DNA of 64,000 bases, from the NCBI GenBank assembly GCA_013365325.1, contig JABVXV010000066.1, positions 1-64,000 of the forward strand, in the 5' to 3' direction. Under the pieces are notes generated by a model. The model was not told where the DNA came from, did no database searches, and worked only from the letters and a program-made list of their open reading frames with translations. A program made the position numbers and the translations under genes. This DNA comes from Dipetalonema caudispina. Lineage: Eukaryota > Nematoda > Chromadorea > Rhabditida > Onchocercidae. Below, in pieces: positions 26,815-37,588 of the stretch (positions within the stretch are counted from its first letter, which is position 1; the number at the start of each line of letters is the position of its first letter).

Positions 26815-29800
26815 ATGAGTGGTAATGTATTTCAGCGAATGCCAAAATCTCCACAGCTCATCTACTGTTGTTTTGTTAATAATATTCGCTACCTTATCTT
26901 GGTACTGTTAATCGCATGTTCAAGTATTTTGTTCGCCAATATTATCCTCTACAGTATTGCTGTGATGTACGATGATTATCAGGTTATTTTCACCACTATA
27001 CTATTTTTATTTTCCTCATTATTTCACTCATATTTAAGGTTATTCTTCAGTTTCTTTATAATAGATGAAATCATATGTTCGAGATATTCAACAGAGATTA
27101 GTGTGAATTTTGGTTTCTATATGTCTTATTTAAAATGCGGAAATCCTATTCAAATTGTTGAGCTTCTTAGTTATTGACTAACAACTTGCAGATTTCAAGA
27201 ATATAGGTGCATGAGCTTCTAATACATTGATATTTTAATTTATTGTTATAATGAAGTTTAGTTTTTGGTGATAAATTTGCAATATCTCAACTAAATGATA
27301 TGAAAACAATCCGAAATTTATTTTCATCTTTTTTTCCTGGATGGTGATTTTTATACTTGATTAGCAAGTATATAAGATACCTGATTATACTAAAAAAGCT
27401 TGACTTTATAGACTTGTCTAGGTGGAGGTTTGGCACTTTTAATTTTAGAATAATAGCTAGAGCAGGTCCTTCCGCAGTTATCAGTTTTCCAAAATTCCGT
27501 TCTATTTTTCCAATATGAAAAGCGAATATTACGAAAAGCTAATGATCATTCAAAATGGTGTTACTATCATGAATTAGTTCAATTTGTTGGGTTATTTTTA
27601 TGCGATATAAAAACATTCATTGGTTTACGTTTTGCAGGATACTCAGTTGTGGAGGCAAATGCATTTGACACAGCTAGCATCTACAGGAAAAAGTATTTCA
27701 TAACTTCTTTTTCGTAATTGTAATCTTCTGTTTTTAGTATTCTGCATCATCAATATAGATATTAATGAAGCTGTGCATATCCTTGAAATGTATGCCAGAC
27801 TAGAATGAGTAATGAAGTCATTTCTTTCCATTTGGTAGTTGAAAAACGAATATAGGAATACAGTAAAAAGTCGCATTTCATGCCTATTTTTCAGGACGAT
27901 TTCTACGAAGCGCGATTGATGATGGCAGTTTGAACAGCTCAGATATAATAAGCAGAAATTTGACAGAAACATTGGGAACAATAAATTTCAATTTTAATGA
28001 AACTATTGAATTATATGGAAGTAATTTTTGGAACAAAGTACTCATAAAATTTCAACAGAACTCGATAGCCTTGCATTTTTTCAAATAATATATTTCTATG
28101 ATAAATGGTTATTATAGTGTCTTCATTTTCTCTAACATTAACATAGTTTCAAATATTAGTTTTTTAGAAAACAATATGGCGTTCTCTCCTGGGAATTTAT
28201 TCTCAGATACAAATGTAAATGAACAAAGAACGACGACGATAAGGTGAAATATTTTTGTTTCTTTATGGGTTACTCATAAATTTATTTGGAAGGTAGGATT
28301 TTCGAGGTTTTTTAAATTTAATTGAGCCAGCGATTCATTTTTACAGATTTCTTTCTAGATCAGTTGGTGTGGATCTCCCAATCCTTCGCAAGCATGAAGA
28401 TGACGAACGTAAGTTTCCAGATTATTTTGGTATTTTTCAAAGTATTTTTAGAAAACCCAAAATATTTTCACATTTGGGAAGATTAGTATATTTTTGAAAA
28501 TTTTTATGCTTTATAAAAAAGTTTTGTTACGTTTTGAATAGTTATTTTATTTCTAGAGCTAACCTATAAGAATGGCCTACAACCCGATAAGGACAGGCAG
28601 TGGGATGACAATTTGAAGGATGCTGACGAAAAGTCGAGACAGCAAATTGAAATGTCAGTCTGCTTCTAGTTCAAATAAATTGGTAGCACAAAACTCTGAA
28701 GCTTTTCGCAGCTTTTGCCTTCATAATCTAAGAAGCCTAAGAAGTGAGCGAATTAATTGGCTGAAGTAGTTTGGCAGCTAACGCTGCAGACTAATTTCAG
28801 TTCGTGCTTGGCGTATCAGCATTATGATGTTCTGAATAAAACAATAACTAGGTAGTTTTATTGTACTGCACTTAAAGGTTCGTTAAAGATATAATGCCCT
28901 ACTTAATTGTAAAACTTGAAGACTGGTTTTACGAGTAAATTCATTGTGAATGCATTTCAAGAGATGGTATTGCACACAAAACACTAGAGGAGAAAATGCA
29001 ACACTTTTTGGTTTGGACTGCTCCCGGTATTGGAATGTTCTGTGGATCTTTCTGTACTTCTTGGTTTCTTCCTTCATTTGGTGATCGTCGATCTTTTGCT
29101 GTCATGATGATGGTATCAGCTGCAACAACTGCCTTGCTTGCCATGACACCGCAATTTAAATACGGTAATTATGCATTTATATGTTACGAACAATTTTATT
29201 TTTGATAGAATTCAAATTCCAGGTCAATGTTTAGAAGAAATGCAAGTATTCGGACGTCTTTCATTAATTTTATCTCAAAATTATTTGTAGTTCAGGCCGA
29301 TATTTAACAGCCTGCATGCGATTTATCCAGGGTTTGGCCTTCGCCAGCGTTTTTCCGATGATCGGTTCAGTGACAGCAAATTGGGGAACCCTCAAACAGC
29401 AATTTCTCTTTTTGGTTTGCTGCACATCTTTCATACAGGTTAGTTTTTTCAGGTTTTTATGAGCATCTCATGGAAATCTTCAAAATATTTGTTTTAAAAT
29501 AGTATGACAAGAGGTATTTCCAAAAAATTTAACCGTACATTTTGGATTGGGAGCAGTTTAACTTATCTAAAAGGATATTTTGGATGCTGATATTTTGAAC
29601 AACTTTAATGATCACTCATTTGTGTCCCAACCGTACTATTACGAGGAAAAAATGGTACTGACTGAAAATGGTACTTGGCAGGTCGGTATAACGTTATAGT
29701 CGTAATGATAACATATATTTAAAATATAAATAAAGGCAAATTAAGATTAATTTGCCTAAGGATGAATATGTAGCGTTGTTTCTGTGTTGAGGGACAGAAT

Positions 29801-31748
29801 TTTTGTGTAGTTGCAGCTGGCGCCTTTAATTAGTTGGCCGATTTCGTCTTTAATATTCGCGTACGATTATCGAACACCATTTCTGGTACATGCAGCACTA
29901 ACCTGTTTACTGGCGTTGGTTTGGCTGGTAATTTTTCGAGAAAAACCACAGTATCATTTTTCAGTAAATGGACTAGAATTGAACAAAATTGTGGCCGGAA
30001 AAATTAAGGTTTACATTGCATATATGAAGAAATCACTATTCAATCATTCTTGGTTCGCTGAGAGACTCTCTGTAATAAATAAGAATTGCGACATGTTTAA
30101 ATCCATGAAATAACTCGCCACATTGTGCCAGAAACTATTCATCTTTGATGCCAAAAGTCAGTGGTAATTGAAAATTATTATTGTATCCTTATAAGCTTTA
30201 TTAAATGAAGCAGAACTCGCTTAAATTGTTTAATGCCAAAATTAGTCAATCTTTATAGGCTGAACACAACCGAATTTTGGCAGAGAGTCCTTATCGATTG
30301 TTAATGATGTCGTTCCCGGTTTGGGCCATTTGGATTGCTGCTTGTGGCTATTTCCTTGTAATATCGTTTGCTGTTCAGTTTTTACCCTTATATTGTTTAC
30401 TGATTGTTCGCGAAACTCGCACTGATTCTGCATTGTTGGCTGCTGTGCCCTTTTTGTTTATGGTATGAGAACTAATGTACTTTCATATATACCAAATGAG
30501 CAGATTATTTCGTCGAGTAACAATCAATTTGTTGTCAAATTATAGCATTTAATTGACGAATGAATTTTGTTGAAACTACTTTTTGTAATTCAAATTTTAG
30601 ATTGGAAAATAGTATTTCCTTTTCTTTGCAGTTTATAATGATGCAACTTCATGGTCTATGGTATCGTTTAACGAAGCTTTTTAGTGAGAGGATGTCAATA
30701 TTAGCGTTCAACACTACCTCTTTTGTTATTTGTTCATTGATTTTTATTTTTCTTGCAATATTTCCTCCTGGCGGTACATTTCATCACAGGTAACTTCAGT
30801 TTTGCATCTCTCCACATATCTTCATTAAATGACTTCCACATTTGGCTGCAGGATCAGGACTCATTACTGGTAACTGCTTTATAAATGCAGTCACTGGAGG
30901 AATTCGTTAGCAATATGCTTGATTGTAACTTGAGGTTTAGCAATTTGTTTTACTGAGATTCTGTTAACGAAATTCAGGCGAATGAACGCTTTCATCGAAG
31001 GTTATAACAGCTTTATAATTTATTGGCCATATTATTTTTAGTAATATTTACCAGTTTTGCGAGCTATTTTATCCTGTTCATATAACATCAGAAAATAATT
31101 TCAGTGTCGTGGTTACATTCACTTTGATTTTGTGCATTCTAACATTTTCTGTTTACGGGTTTTACCGTAGTACGGTGTTGGTGGGCCGTTTTTTCGGGCA
31201 ATTTATTGTTTCCTATATTCGGTTTTTTACTGGATTTGCATTTTTCATCACAGCTGCTGCTGTTGTTTCTTTTGTGAAGGAAAAGTTGGTTCTTTGAGCT
31301 TAAATTTAAGAATCTTATAAATAACATGTGATTATGGTAACCTTCAAGTACAAGTGCACTATTGTCCTAAGGCACTGGAGTGTTTACTTGGTGTTAACTA
31401 ACTTAATCTCGATAGGTGCGCTGGTAATAATAGCAGGACCATCCTAAATTTACATACCTTTTACAACGACCTTTGAGCATGATGTCCTTTATTTTTTCTT
31501 CCTTTTTTCCACTGGAACTGTCCTAGTGATTTTTCAGTAATGCTGACGAGTGGCGAGTGATTTTTTTGATATTAGCAGCTCTGCTCTTAATTTCTGCTGC
31601 TGTATTTGGAATATTTGGGAGTGCGTTACCTGAAGAATGGTCGAAGGATAGTTGGGATCCATCAGCTGCACGTCCTATGATTACATTTGACCAGATCGAT
31701 TATCATTCGGATGAATGTGGCATTTTAGAAATGAGAATTTTAAGATAA
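26815..31748 (+). CDS. Major facilitator superfamily transporter (SLC17-like nematode family)
   Basis: Multi-pass solute transporter. Thirteen exons in phase: 26815-26982, 27638-27692, 27895-28020, 28168-28243, 28347-28408, 28557-28653, 28962-29164, 29296-29438, 29817-30008, 30259-30462, 30632-30789, 31105-31284, 31538-31748, giving 624 residues. TM1 is near residues 20-50 (IRYLILVLLIACSSILFANI). It is followed by a long hydrophilic loop of about 130 residues, probably extracellular, with several N-glycosylation sequons. Later MFS elements are WTAPGIGMFCG, GRYLTACMRFIQGLAFA (family GR..G motif region), VWAIWIAACGYFLV, GFYRSTVLVGRFFGQF and a last helix DEWRVIFLILAALLLIS. The ending IFGSALPEEWSKDSW resembles the SLC17 C-terminus. 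Substrate is not deducible. The last exon might instead splice near 31715 into a frame that stays open to 31919. The 3' end of this gene is duplicated in decayed form at 36.3 kb. Confidence 0.85.
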
Positions 31749-31961
31749 TCCACTTATTTCTGTTTACTCTGTACATAATGTAGAAAAGTGCCAGTAAATG
31801 TTCGATTTTCTGCTACTCCATTCCAAGAAATTGAAGATGAGGCGCTGGATTCGGTCCGTAAAATTATAATCTGTTTGTTTACTCCCTATAATTTTTTAAC
31901 GAAACCTGGACAGAGTTAGAAATAAGTGACAGGTGCTGCAATTTTAATTATTGTTAGGAAA

Positions 31962-33126
31962 ATGGGATATACCTGGTGGTCGACTGTCACCATTATATTA
32001 CTTATTGACAATGGTTCATTGTATGCAGAAGCACCAATCCCTGTCAATTATACAGCTGCTCTCATCGAAACAGTCGAAAAATTCCAGTTACGAGGTTAAC
32101 TGTTGTGAAAACCTTTCCCTGTGGTAGAAGAAATTTGTGTTTCTGTCCTCGTAATCGCTTGTCACAGACAAATAGTTGCATAAATGTTTTACTGGGTAAC
32201 AGAGAAATGCGTACCAACAACACTATCGTTTTAGAGAATCTATGGTAAGCCAAATGAAGCGTACCGGTTTTGGAAGTGCTTACTACACCCGTAACTTCAG
32301 CTGACGGATACATGTATATATATATATGTGGGGTGGGAGTAGTCTACAAGAGGCATATTGTTGCAATCCTTTCGTAAAGCATAGCTCACAAAGCACATTA
32401 TATTACAATTCTTGTTTTAAGCGCGATAACAAGGGCACATTGTATATCAATTCTATCTTAACTTAAGCAAGGATAAGAATAAGCTAAATGATTTATGTTA
32501 AACTATTTATAAGATGGATGATTTGTTTCAATGAAACATGCATTACTTCAATTATTTAGACAACTGTTATTTCAATTTTCGGGACATTAACAAATATATT
32601 TGTTTACTAAACATTTTCAAGATAGATATATATGCCTGTCGTAAACAGTTAATATGAAAACAGACTTATCTATAGAAACTTATCCATCCGTCTGTTTACT
32701 CGAAATGGATTCTTCATGATGAAAACTGAAGGATAATTAATTGTAGAATAAATAGATACATGTATAAATTGCAGAGCGATTATTTGCTTTACATGTTTCA
32801 TATATTATATTGGGATTCTTATCTGTTTTGTTTATGTTTGGTTTATCAATAGTGCTACTTTCTGAACATCAATGGTGTAAGTACACTATTCCCAAAAGCA
32901 TTTCTTTACCTTATGAAATTTCGAAACATAACCGTTTATTTGTAATAATGAGTTTAATTAGATTATCAATGAAACTAATTAAGTTCTATGAACAAATATT
33001 ACACTTATTAAATGTTAACAGTGCTATGCTAATGGATTTTTAGGCAAAAAGAAAGAGGAAGAAGATACAAAAACGATGGAACTCGTACCGCATGACATTT
33101 TCGAAGTACATTATCCAAATACATAG
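31962..33126 (+). CDS. Small signal-peptide, single-TM protein of unknown family
   Basis: Family not recognised. Three exons with consensus splice sites and matching phase (31962-32094, 32775-32876, 33044-33126) give 105 residues. Layout: signal peptide (MGYTWWSTVTIILLI..., cleavage probably after SLYA), a short ectodomain with an N-glycosylation sequon (VNYTAAL), one TM helix (HVSYIILGFLSVLFMFGLSI), then a charged cytoplasmic tail with KKKEEED and ending EVHYPNT. It starts 213 bp after the MFS stop on the same strand, with an acceptor (ttgttag) 4 bp before the ATG, so a trans-spliced downstream operon gene is likely. A possible alternative last exon is at 33364-33408 (KPSSSMSRTGQSQ-stop), joined from a GTACAT donor inside exon 3. 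A decayed copy lies at 37.1-37.6 kb. Confidence 0.72.
32586..32892 (+). repeat. Source copy of a 307-bp perfect duplication
   Basis: Covers the end of intron 1, TM exon 2 (32775-32876) and the start of intron 2 of the small TM gene. It matches 37282-37588 at a constant offset of 4696 bp with no indel and no mismatch found by eye. Confidence 0.88.
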
Positions 33127-34900
33127 TACAATCAGCCATCGATCTCGGTATTCGGATTCCGAGTCATAGCCCAATGAGAGATAAACGTTATAAAATAGTA
33201 GAAAAGATGCTGCTCATCTAAATTTTGCCTTACAGCAGCATCTTTCATTGAATTTATATGGTTAATTTCAATAAAATATATGATATCTTTTCTATCATAT
33301 TTTTTTGTAGAAAATCATTTATGCTAATATTTGCATTTTTTTTTTTTTTTTCTTCTGTTTCAGAAGCCATCAAGTTCATCAATGTCACGAACCGGCCAAA
33401 GCCAGTAAATTTCTTGTGTATTTTTGATTGAAACTAACTGCAACTTTTCACTCTGCCGAAAATTTCCTTCAAAGTATGAGAAAAAAAAAAATGAGCTCAT
33501 TGCTCAGTTGTATCATTCATTGTAATATCTATGATTTGTTCGTGTACCGTTGCGACAATATTTTTCATATCCCTTTAAATCGAGGGAGAATATTAATTTT
33601 TGTTACACTGAGATATTTGTGGCAAGAAGTTTTCCACTCTAAAGTTTTAAAAGTTTTGCAATTTTCAGATCTTAAATTATAGTGTAAAAATTTTTGCATA
33701 GTTGCAAGTATTAAATTTTTAGAGAGAATTGATAAAACCATTGGTAGAAATGAAAATGAAAGAGAAAGGGTATCCGAAAAACATCTGCCACAGTGCATAT
33801 CGATTTTGCTGAATGTTTATGTAAGGGAATAATTACAGTTGCACATAATTTATTTCTTGTTTATATTTCGTTATTTGTTTAATTCTTACGGTTAAGTAAT
33901 GAAGGTATTGCTTGGCTTCTTACTACTTACCTTTTTGGGGAATTTGCGTCTTCCGGATGGAGAATTCAGAAAGCGCCCGTTGAAATTTAATGAAAGTCTT
34001 TGAGAGTCGCGATATACTGATAGGAGCCTTCTTGCAAGTATTTCATAAATTCTTTTTTTCTCATCTGTCACAAATGGTTTTCCGTTTTTTTAAATGTTGC
34101 ATCTGTAGTAAATGACTGACTTGTCAAGGAAAAAGGTACAAGTAGTATTTTTCAAACAACATCGGAATCTCTAATCAGTTAACACCGAATTTTGACACTT
34201 TGAAACAAACTTTCAAAAATTATGCCATCCACTTCTACAACTTTTCATCGGCATTTAAATTAGAAATTCTAGAATGTAACAAGCCTTCAAATGTTGTCAT
34301 CCCTTCAAGATTACTTGTAAAATTTTAAAAAATTTCAAATTTATTCCCCGTGAATTACTATACTTGCAAATCATATCATTTAATCAAAATAAACAACAAA
34401 CTTAATCGAAAAGTTTCCGCCGCAAATAATAGATATAATAACGTTGAGGATAGCTAATATTTCTCTGGGCTACATTAGAGCAAGAAATTTAACTTGTGGC
34501 CAAGCGAGAAAATCTATAGATTTCTATTATTTGTCTAGTTTAATTAATTAGGAAGTCATCAGGTTGCTAATCTATTTTAGCGAATATCTTTCAGTGATTC
34601 AATGCTTCTACACAGGTACTATCGTTTTATTTCGTACTCTCTGAAAACTGGTGATGACAATGAATACTCATTAGTACGAAGGCAATGAATAGTAAGTATC
34701 AATTTTTATCGTACTGTTTGGTAGTATATTCTTGCTGAAATGTGAAATTGAACTCAACTTACATATTTCGCTAATTGATACTATGTTATACTAGTTTTGC
34801 CGATAATATAATACAAATTTCACCCTCTAATTACTGAACTAATTACACCTTCCTTTAATTTTTCACATAAATATACAGTAATTAACTGAATGTAACCTTC
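33127..34900. other. Intergenic, AT-rich
   Basis: About 1.8 kb after the small TM gene. Apart from the possible alternative last exon at 33364-33408 no coding exon is supported. Homopolymer tracts occur near 33338-33351 (T) and 33480-33491 (A). Confidence 0.5.
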
Positions 34901-35432
34901 TTAATCCATAGATGTGTAATGCATCTAATATGGATTACTTCATTCAATGTTACTATTTTCCTAAGTTTAAGATCAGTATTTCCTATTTAGTATTTAGATA
35001 GAAATGGATTAAAGTGTGATTTTTACTTTCTCCATTTTTTGAATGATCTCCTCGCGGTTGATCGATCTTTCACGGGCTAGTTTAATGAGCATACTATTCA
35101 GCATTCATTGCTGCATTGGTCTGTAATGCAGTTAATATGGATTATTTCATTCAATGGTACTGCTTTACTTAATATAAAATTAGTATTCCCTATTTAATGT
35201 TTAGGTTGAAATAATTTAATAATTTAAAAATTCCTCTACTTTATAAATGATTTTTTAAGCGATGATTTTTCTCAAAGAATAGGTGCTCGTTAAACTTACT
35301 GTTATTTGAAAAAGGTCATCTCCGAGAAGATCATCCAAAAAATAACCTTAAAATAACCGTAGCACTTTTGAGGTAAGTTTAACAGCCATACTATCCAGTA
35401 CTTATTGTTTCATTATTGTGCCTGTAAAAATT

Positions 35433-35489
35433 AGTCTAAATTAAATGCAGGCAGAATTTGAACCGTTGGTTGCATTTAATTTGGACTAA
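35433..35489. repeat. Inverted repeat at boundary of repeat units 2 and 3
   Basis: AGTCTAAATTAAATGCA (35433-35449) and TGCATTTAATTTGGACT (35473-35489) are inverted copies with 16 of 17 matches and a 23-nt spacer. Confidence 0.8.
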
Positions 35490-35639
35490 TTCATTCTGTT
35501 GTGGTACTATTTTTTTATGTAAAAGATTATTTTATTCTTCTTAATATTTCGGTAAGTACAATCTTCGTATGCACAAGTAAATGGTTTCTCCATTTTATAA
35601 ATGACTTTTTCCAAGGATAATCTTTCTCAAAAGATTCTT

Positions 35640-36160
35640 TTAGTAGATTGTAGACAAACTAGCAGTAAATATAGAACTCATATAAGAAGGAGTTTTCTTA
35701 GCTTTATTTATCAATTTCATTATTTACTGCAGGAATTATCGATGTTAGAAAACATTATGCTTCCCCAGCTTATTAAAGGTAAAAGTAAATGTGAAGCCAT
35801 GGAAAGTGCAAAGGTGTGCTTAGAAAATAAGGCGAGTAGTATGATATCTGAAATTTTTGATGAAGAAAGGCAAAGAATTGCAATTACGAGAAGCGTTGTA
35901 AATTCTGCAAAACTTTTACTTGTAGATGAACCGACAGGGAATTTAGATTCAAAAAATTCTTTGAATCTTAATATAATCAAGCTACTTACTTCATTTCTTT
36001 CAAAGATCGGTGGTGAGAACTGGAACAACAAATTTTTATCTTCTCAAATTAAAGAATTTTCAAAGTTATACCACTCATTACGTGCTCCTATAACTGGAAT
36101 AATGGCTGTACCTGGAATCATTGACATAATGGTAATTCTTGACAAAGCATTTTTGAAGTA
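35640..36160 (+). pseudogene. Bacterial LolD-like ABC ATPase fragment (probable Wolbachia nuclear insertion), fused to a second piece
   Basis: LolD is the ATPase of the LolCDE lipoprotein-release complex in the inner membrane of Gram-negative bacteria; no such system exists in animals. Within an open frame starting at 35601, the part from about 35640 to 36005 matches the middle of LolD: the Q-loop region FIYQFHYLLQELSMLENIML, KGKSKCEAMESAKVCLE, then RQRIAITRSVVNSAKLLL and Walker B VDEPTGNLDS. The Walker A region is missing. The LSGGE signature is replaced by EIFDEERQR. The H-loop segment is lost because at about 36006 the sequence changes to an unrelated stretch (IGGENWNNKF then SLRAPITGIMAVPG) not recognised as LolD. 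It is inactive and sits inside a nematode repeat unit. Wolbachia/Rickettsiales origin is inferred from recollection of the family; no search was run. Confidence 0.78.
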
Positions 36161-36697
36161 AGTTTAGCAACCATATTATCCAACATTCATTGCTTCATTG
36201 TTGTGCCTGTTTTTGATCCGTTAATGTGTAATTGGACTACTTCATTCAATGGCATCACTTTACTTAATATAATATCAATATCTTTTATTTAATATTTAGG
36301 GATCATCCTAAATTTACATATCTTTTACAACAAATTTTGAGCATGATGCCCTTTATTTCTTTTTCCTTTTTTTCGCTGGAACTATTTTAATGATTTGCAG
36401 CTGTACTGCTGTATTTGGAATATTTGGAAGTGTGTTACCTGAAGAATGGTCGAAGAATGGTTGGGATCTATCAGGGCACATTAGACCAAATCAATTATCG
36501 ACATTTTTGAAATGATGATTTTAAGATAATTCACTTATTTCTGTTTACTCTGTATAGAATGTAGAAAAGTGCCAATAAATGTTCGATTTTGCTTCTATTC
36601 CATTTCAATAAACAGAAAATGAGCCAATGGATTCGGTCCATAAAAATTACAAACTCTTTGCTACTCCTTATGATTTTTTAAAATCGTGGACAGAGTT

Positions 36698-37073
36698 TGT
36701 TGTGAAACTCGTTTGGTGTTTGGGCTAATAAAGGGTTTTTTCCTAGTAGAATATTTGAAATAAATTTGCCAATAATTCTGTTACAACAGTAATAAGTAAT
36801 ACAAGCAATCAGTAGAATAATAATAATCCGTAATAAGCAAAGGTCAATTTATACATAAACGAATGAGACAATGAATAACTGAAATGATGAATAGCGTCTC
36901 CTCTTAAACACTATGATTTATAAAGATATGTAACACAATGATAATTATGCAAAAAAGGATAAGAATGGATGTGTAGATGAATCATGAGAATTTGTTGAAT
37001 ACATGAACCTTCATTTACATTTATTACAAATAATGAATATATTTTGCGCTAAAATTATTTCGTTTTTCCGACA
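36698..37073. mobile_element. Probable solo LTR (376 bp) with 5-bp target duplication
   Basis: The insert begins TGTTGTGAAACTCG and ends CGACA (a TG...CA terminus) and is flanked by GAGTT on both sides (36693-36697 and 37074-37078). The paralogous site in the source copy (31913-31917) has a single GAGTT and no insert, so the paralogue shows the state before insertion. It contains AATAAA-like signals and no coding capacity. Five-bp duplications and a TGTTGTG start fit BEL/Pao or Gypsy-type LTR elements; the family is inferred. Confidence 0.7.
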
Positions 37074-37281
37074 GAGTTAGAAATACGAGACAAATGCTGC
37101 AATTTTAATTATTATTAGGGAAATGGAACATACTTGGTGATCGATTGTCGCCATTTTATTATTTACTGACATTGATTCAATGTGTGCATTCAGTGTGAAG
37201 TACCAATTCCTATGGATTCACCAATTCCTATCAATTTTCACGCTATTCTCATTGAAATGGCCAAAAAATTCCAGTTACGAG

Positions 37282-37588
37282 ATTAACAAATATATTTGTT
37301 TACTAAACATTTTCAAGATAGATATATATGCCTGTCGTAAACAGTTAATATGAAAACAGACTTATCTATAGAAACTTATCCATCCGTCTGTTTACTCGAA
37401 ATGGATTCTTCATGATGAAAACTGAAGGATAATTAATTGTAGAATAAATAGATACATGTATAAATTGCAGAGCGATTATTTGCTTTACATGTTTCATATA
37501 TTATATTGGGATTCTTATCTGTTTTGTTTATGTTTGGTTTATCAATAGTGCTACTTTCTGAACATCAATGGTGTAAGTACACTATTCC
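37282..37588 (+). repeat. Second copy of the 307-bp perfect duplication
   Basis: Reads as identical to 32586-32892, although the rest of the same duplicated block is visibly diverged (roughly 80-85 percent by eye). It contains an intact copy of the TM-encoding exon at 37471-37572. Confidence 0.88.

Larger units (their letters stand above)
36301..37588 (+). pseudogene. Decayed duplicate of the MFS 3' end and the small TM gene
   Basis: 36301-36697 corresponds to 31437-31917 (MFS last exon and 3' flank). It has about 50 bp of the exon deleted and frameshifts, so ALPEEWSK-type coding is interrupted. 37074-37285 corresponds to 31913-32096; the start exon now reads ATG GAA CAT ACT TGG followed by a stop, and its donor GTTAAC has become ATTAAC. 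37282-37588 then repeats 32586-32892 without a difference that I can see, including the TM exon and its splice sites. About 490 bp of the source intron is absent; the junction falls on a shared TTAAC. A probable solo LTR interrupts the block at 36698-37073. Confidence 0.82.

Noticed and set aside
30853..30915. Extra MFS exon
   Set aside because: It contains in-frame stops and flanking exons 30632-30789 and 31105-31284 join in phase without it; kept only as a relic in findings.
35455..35475. Minus-strand GGTTCAAATTC resembling a tRNA B box
   Set aside because: No A box, acceptor stem or anticodon arm around it; it is the spacer of the inverted repeat in the repeat cluster.
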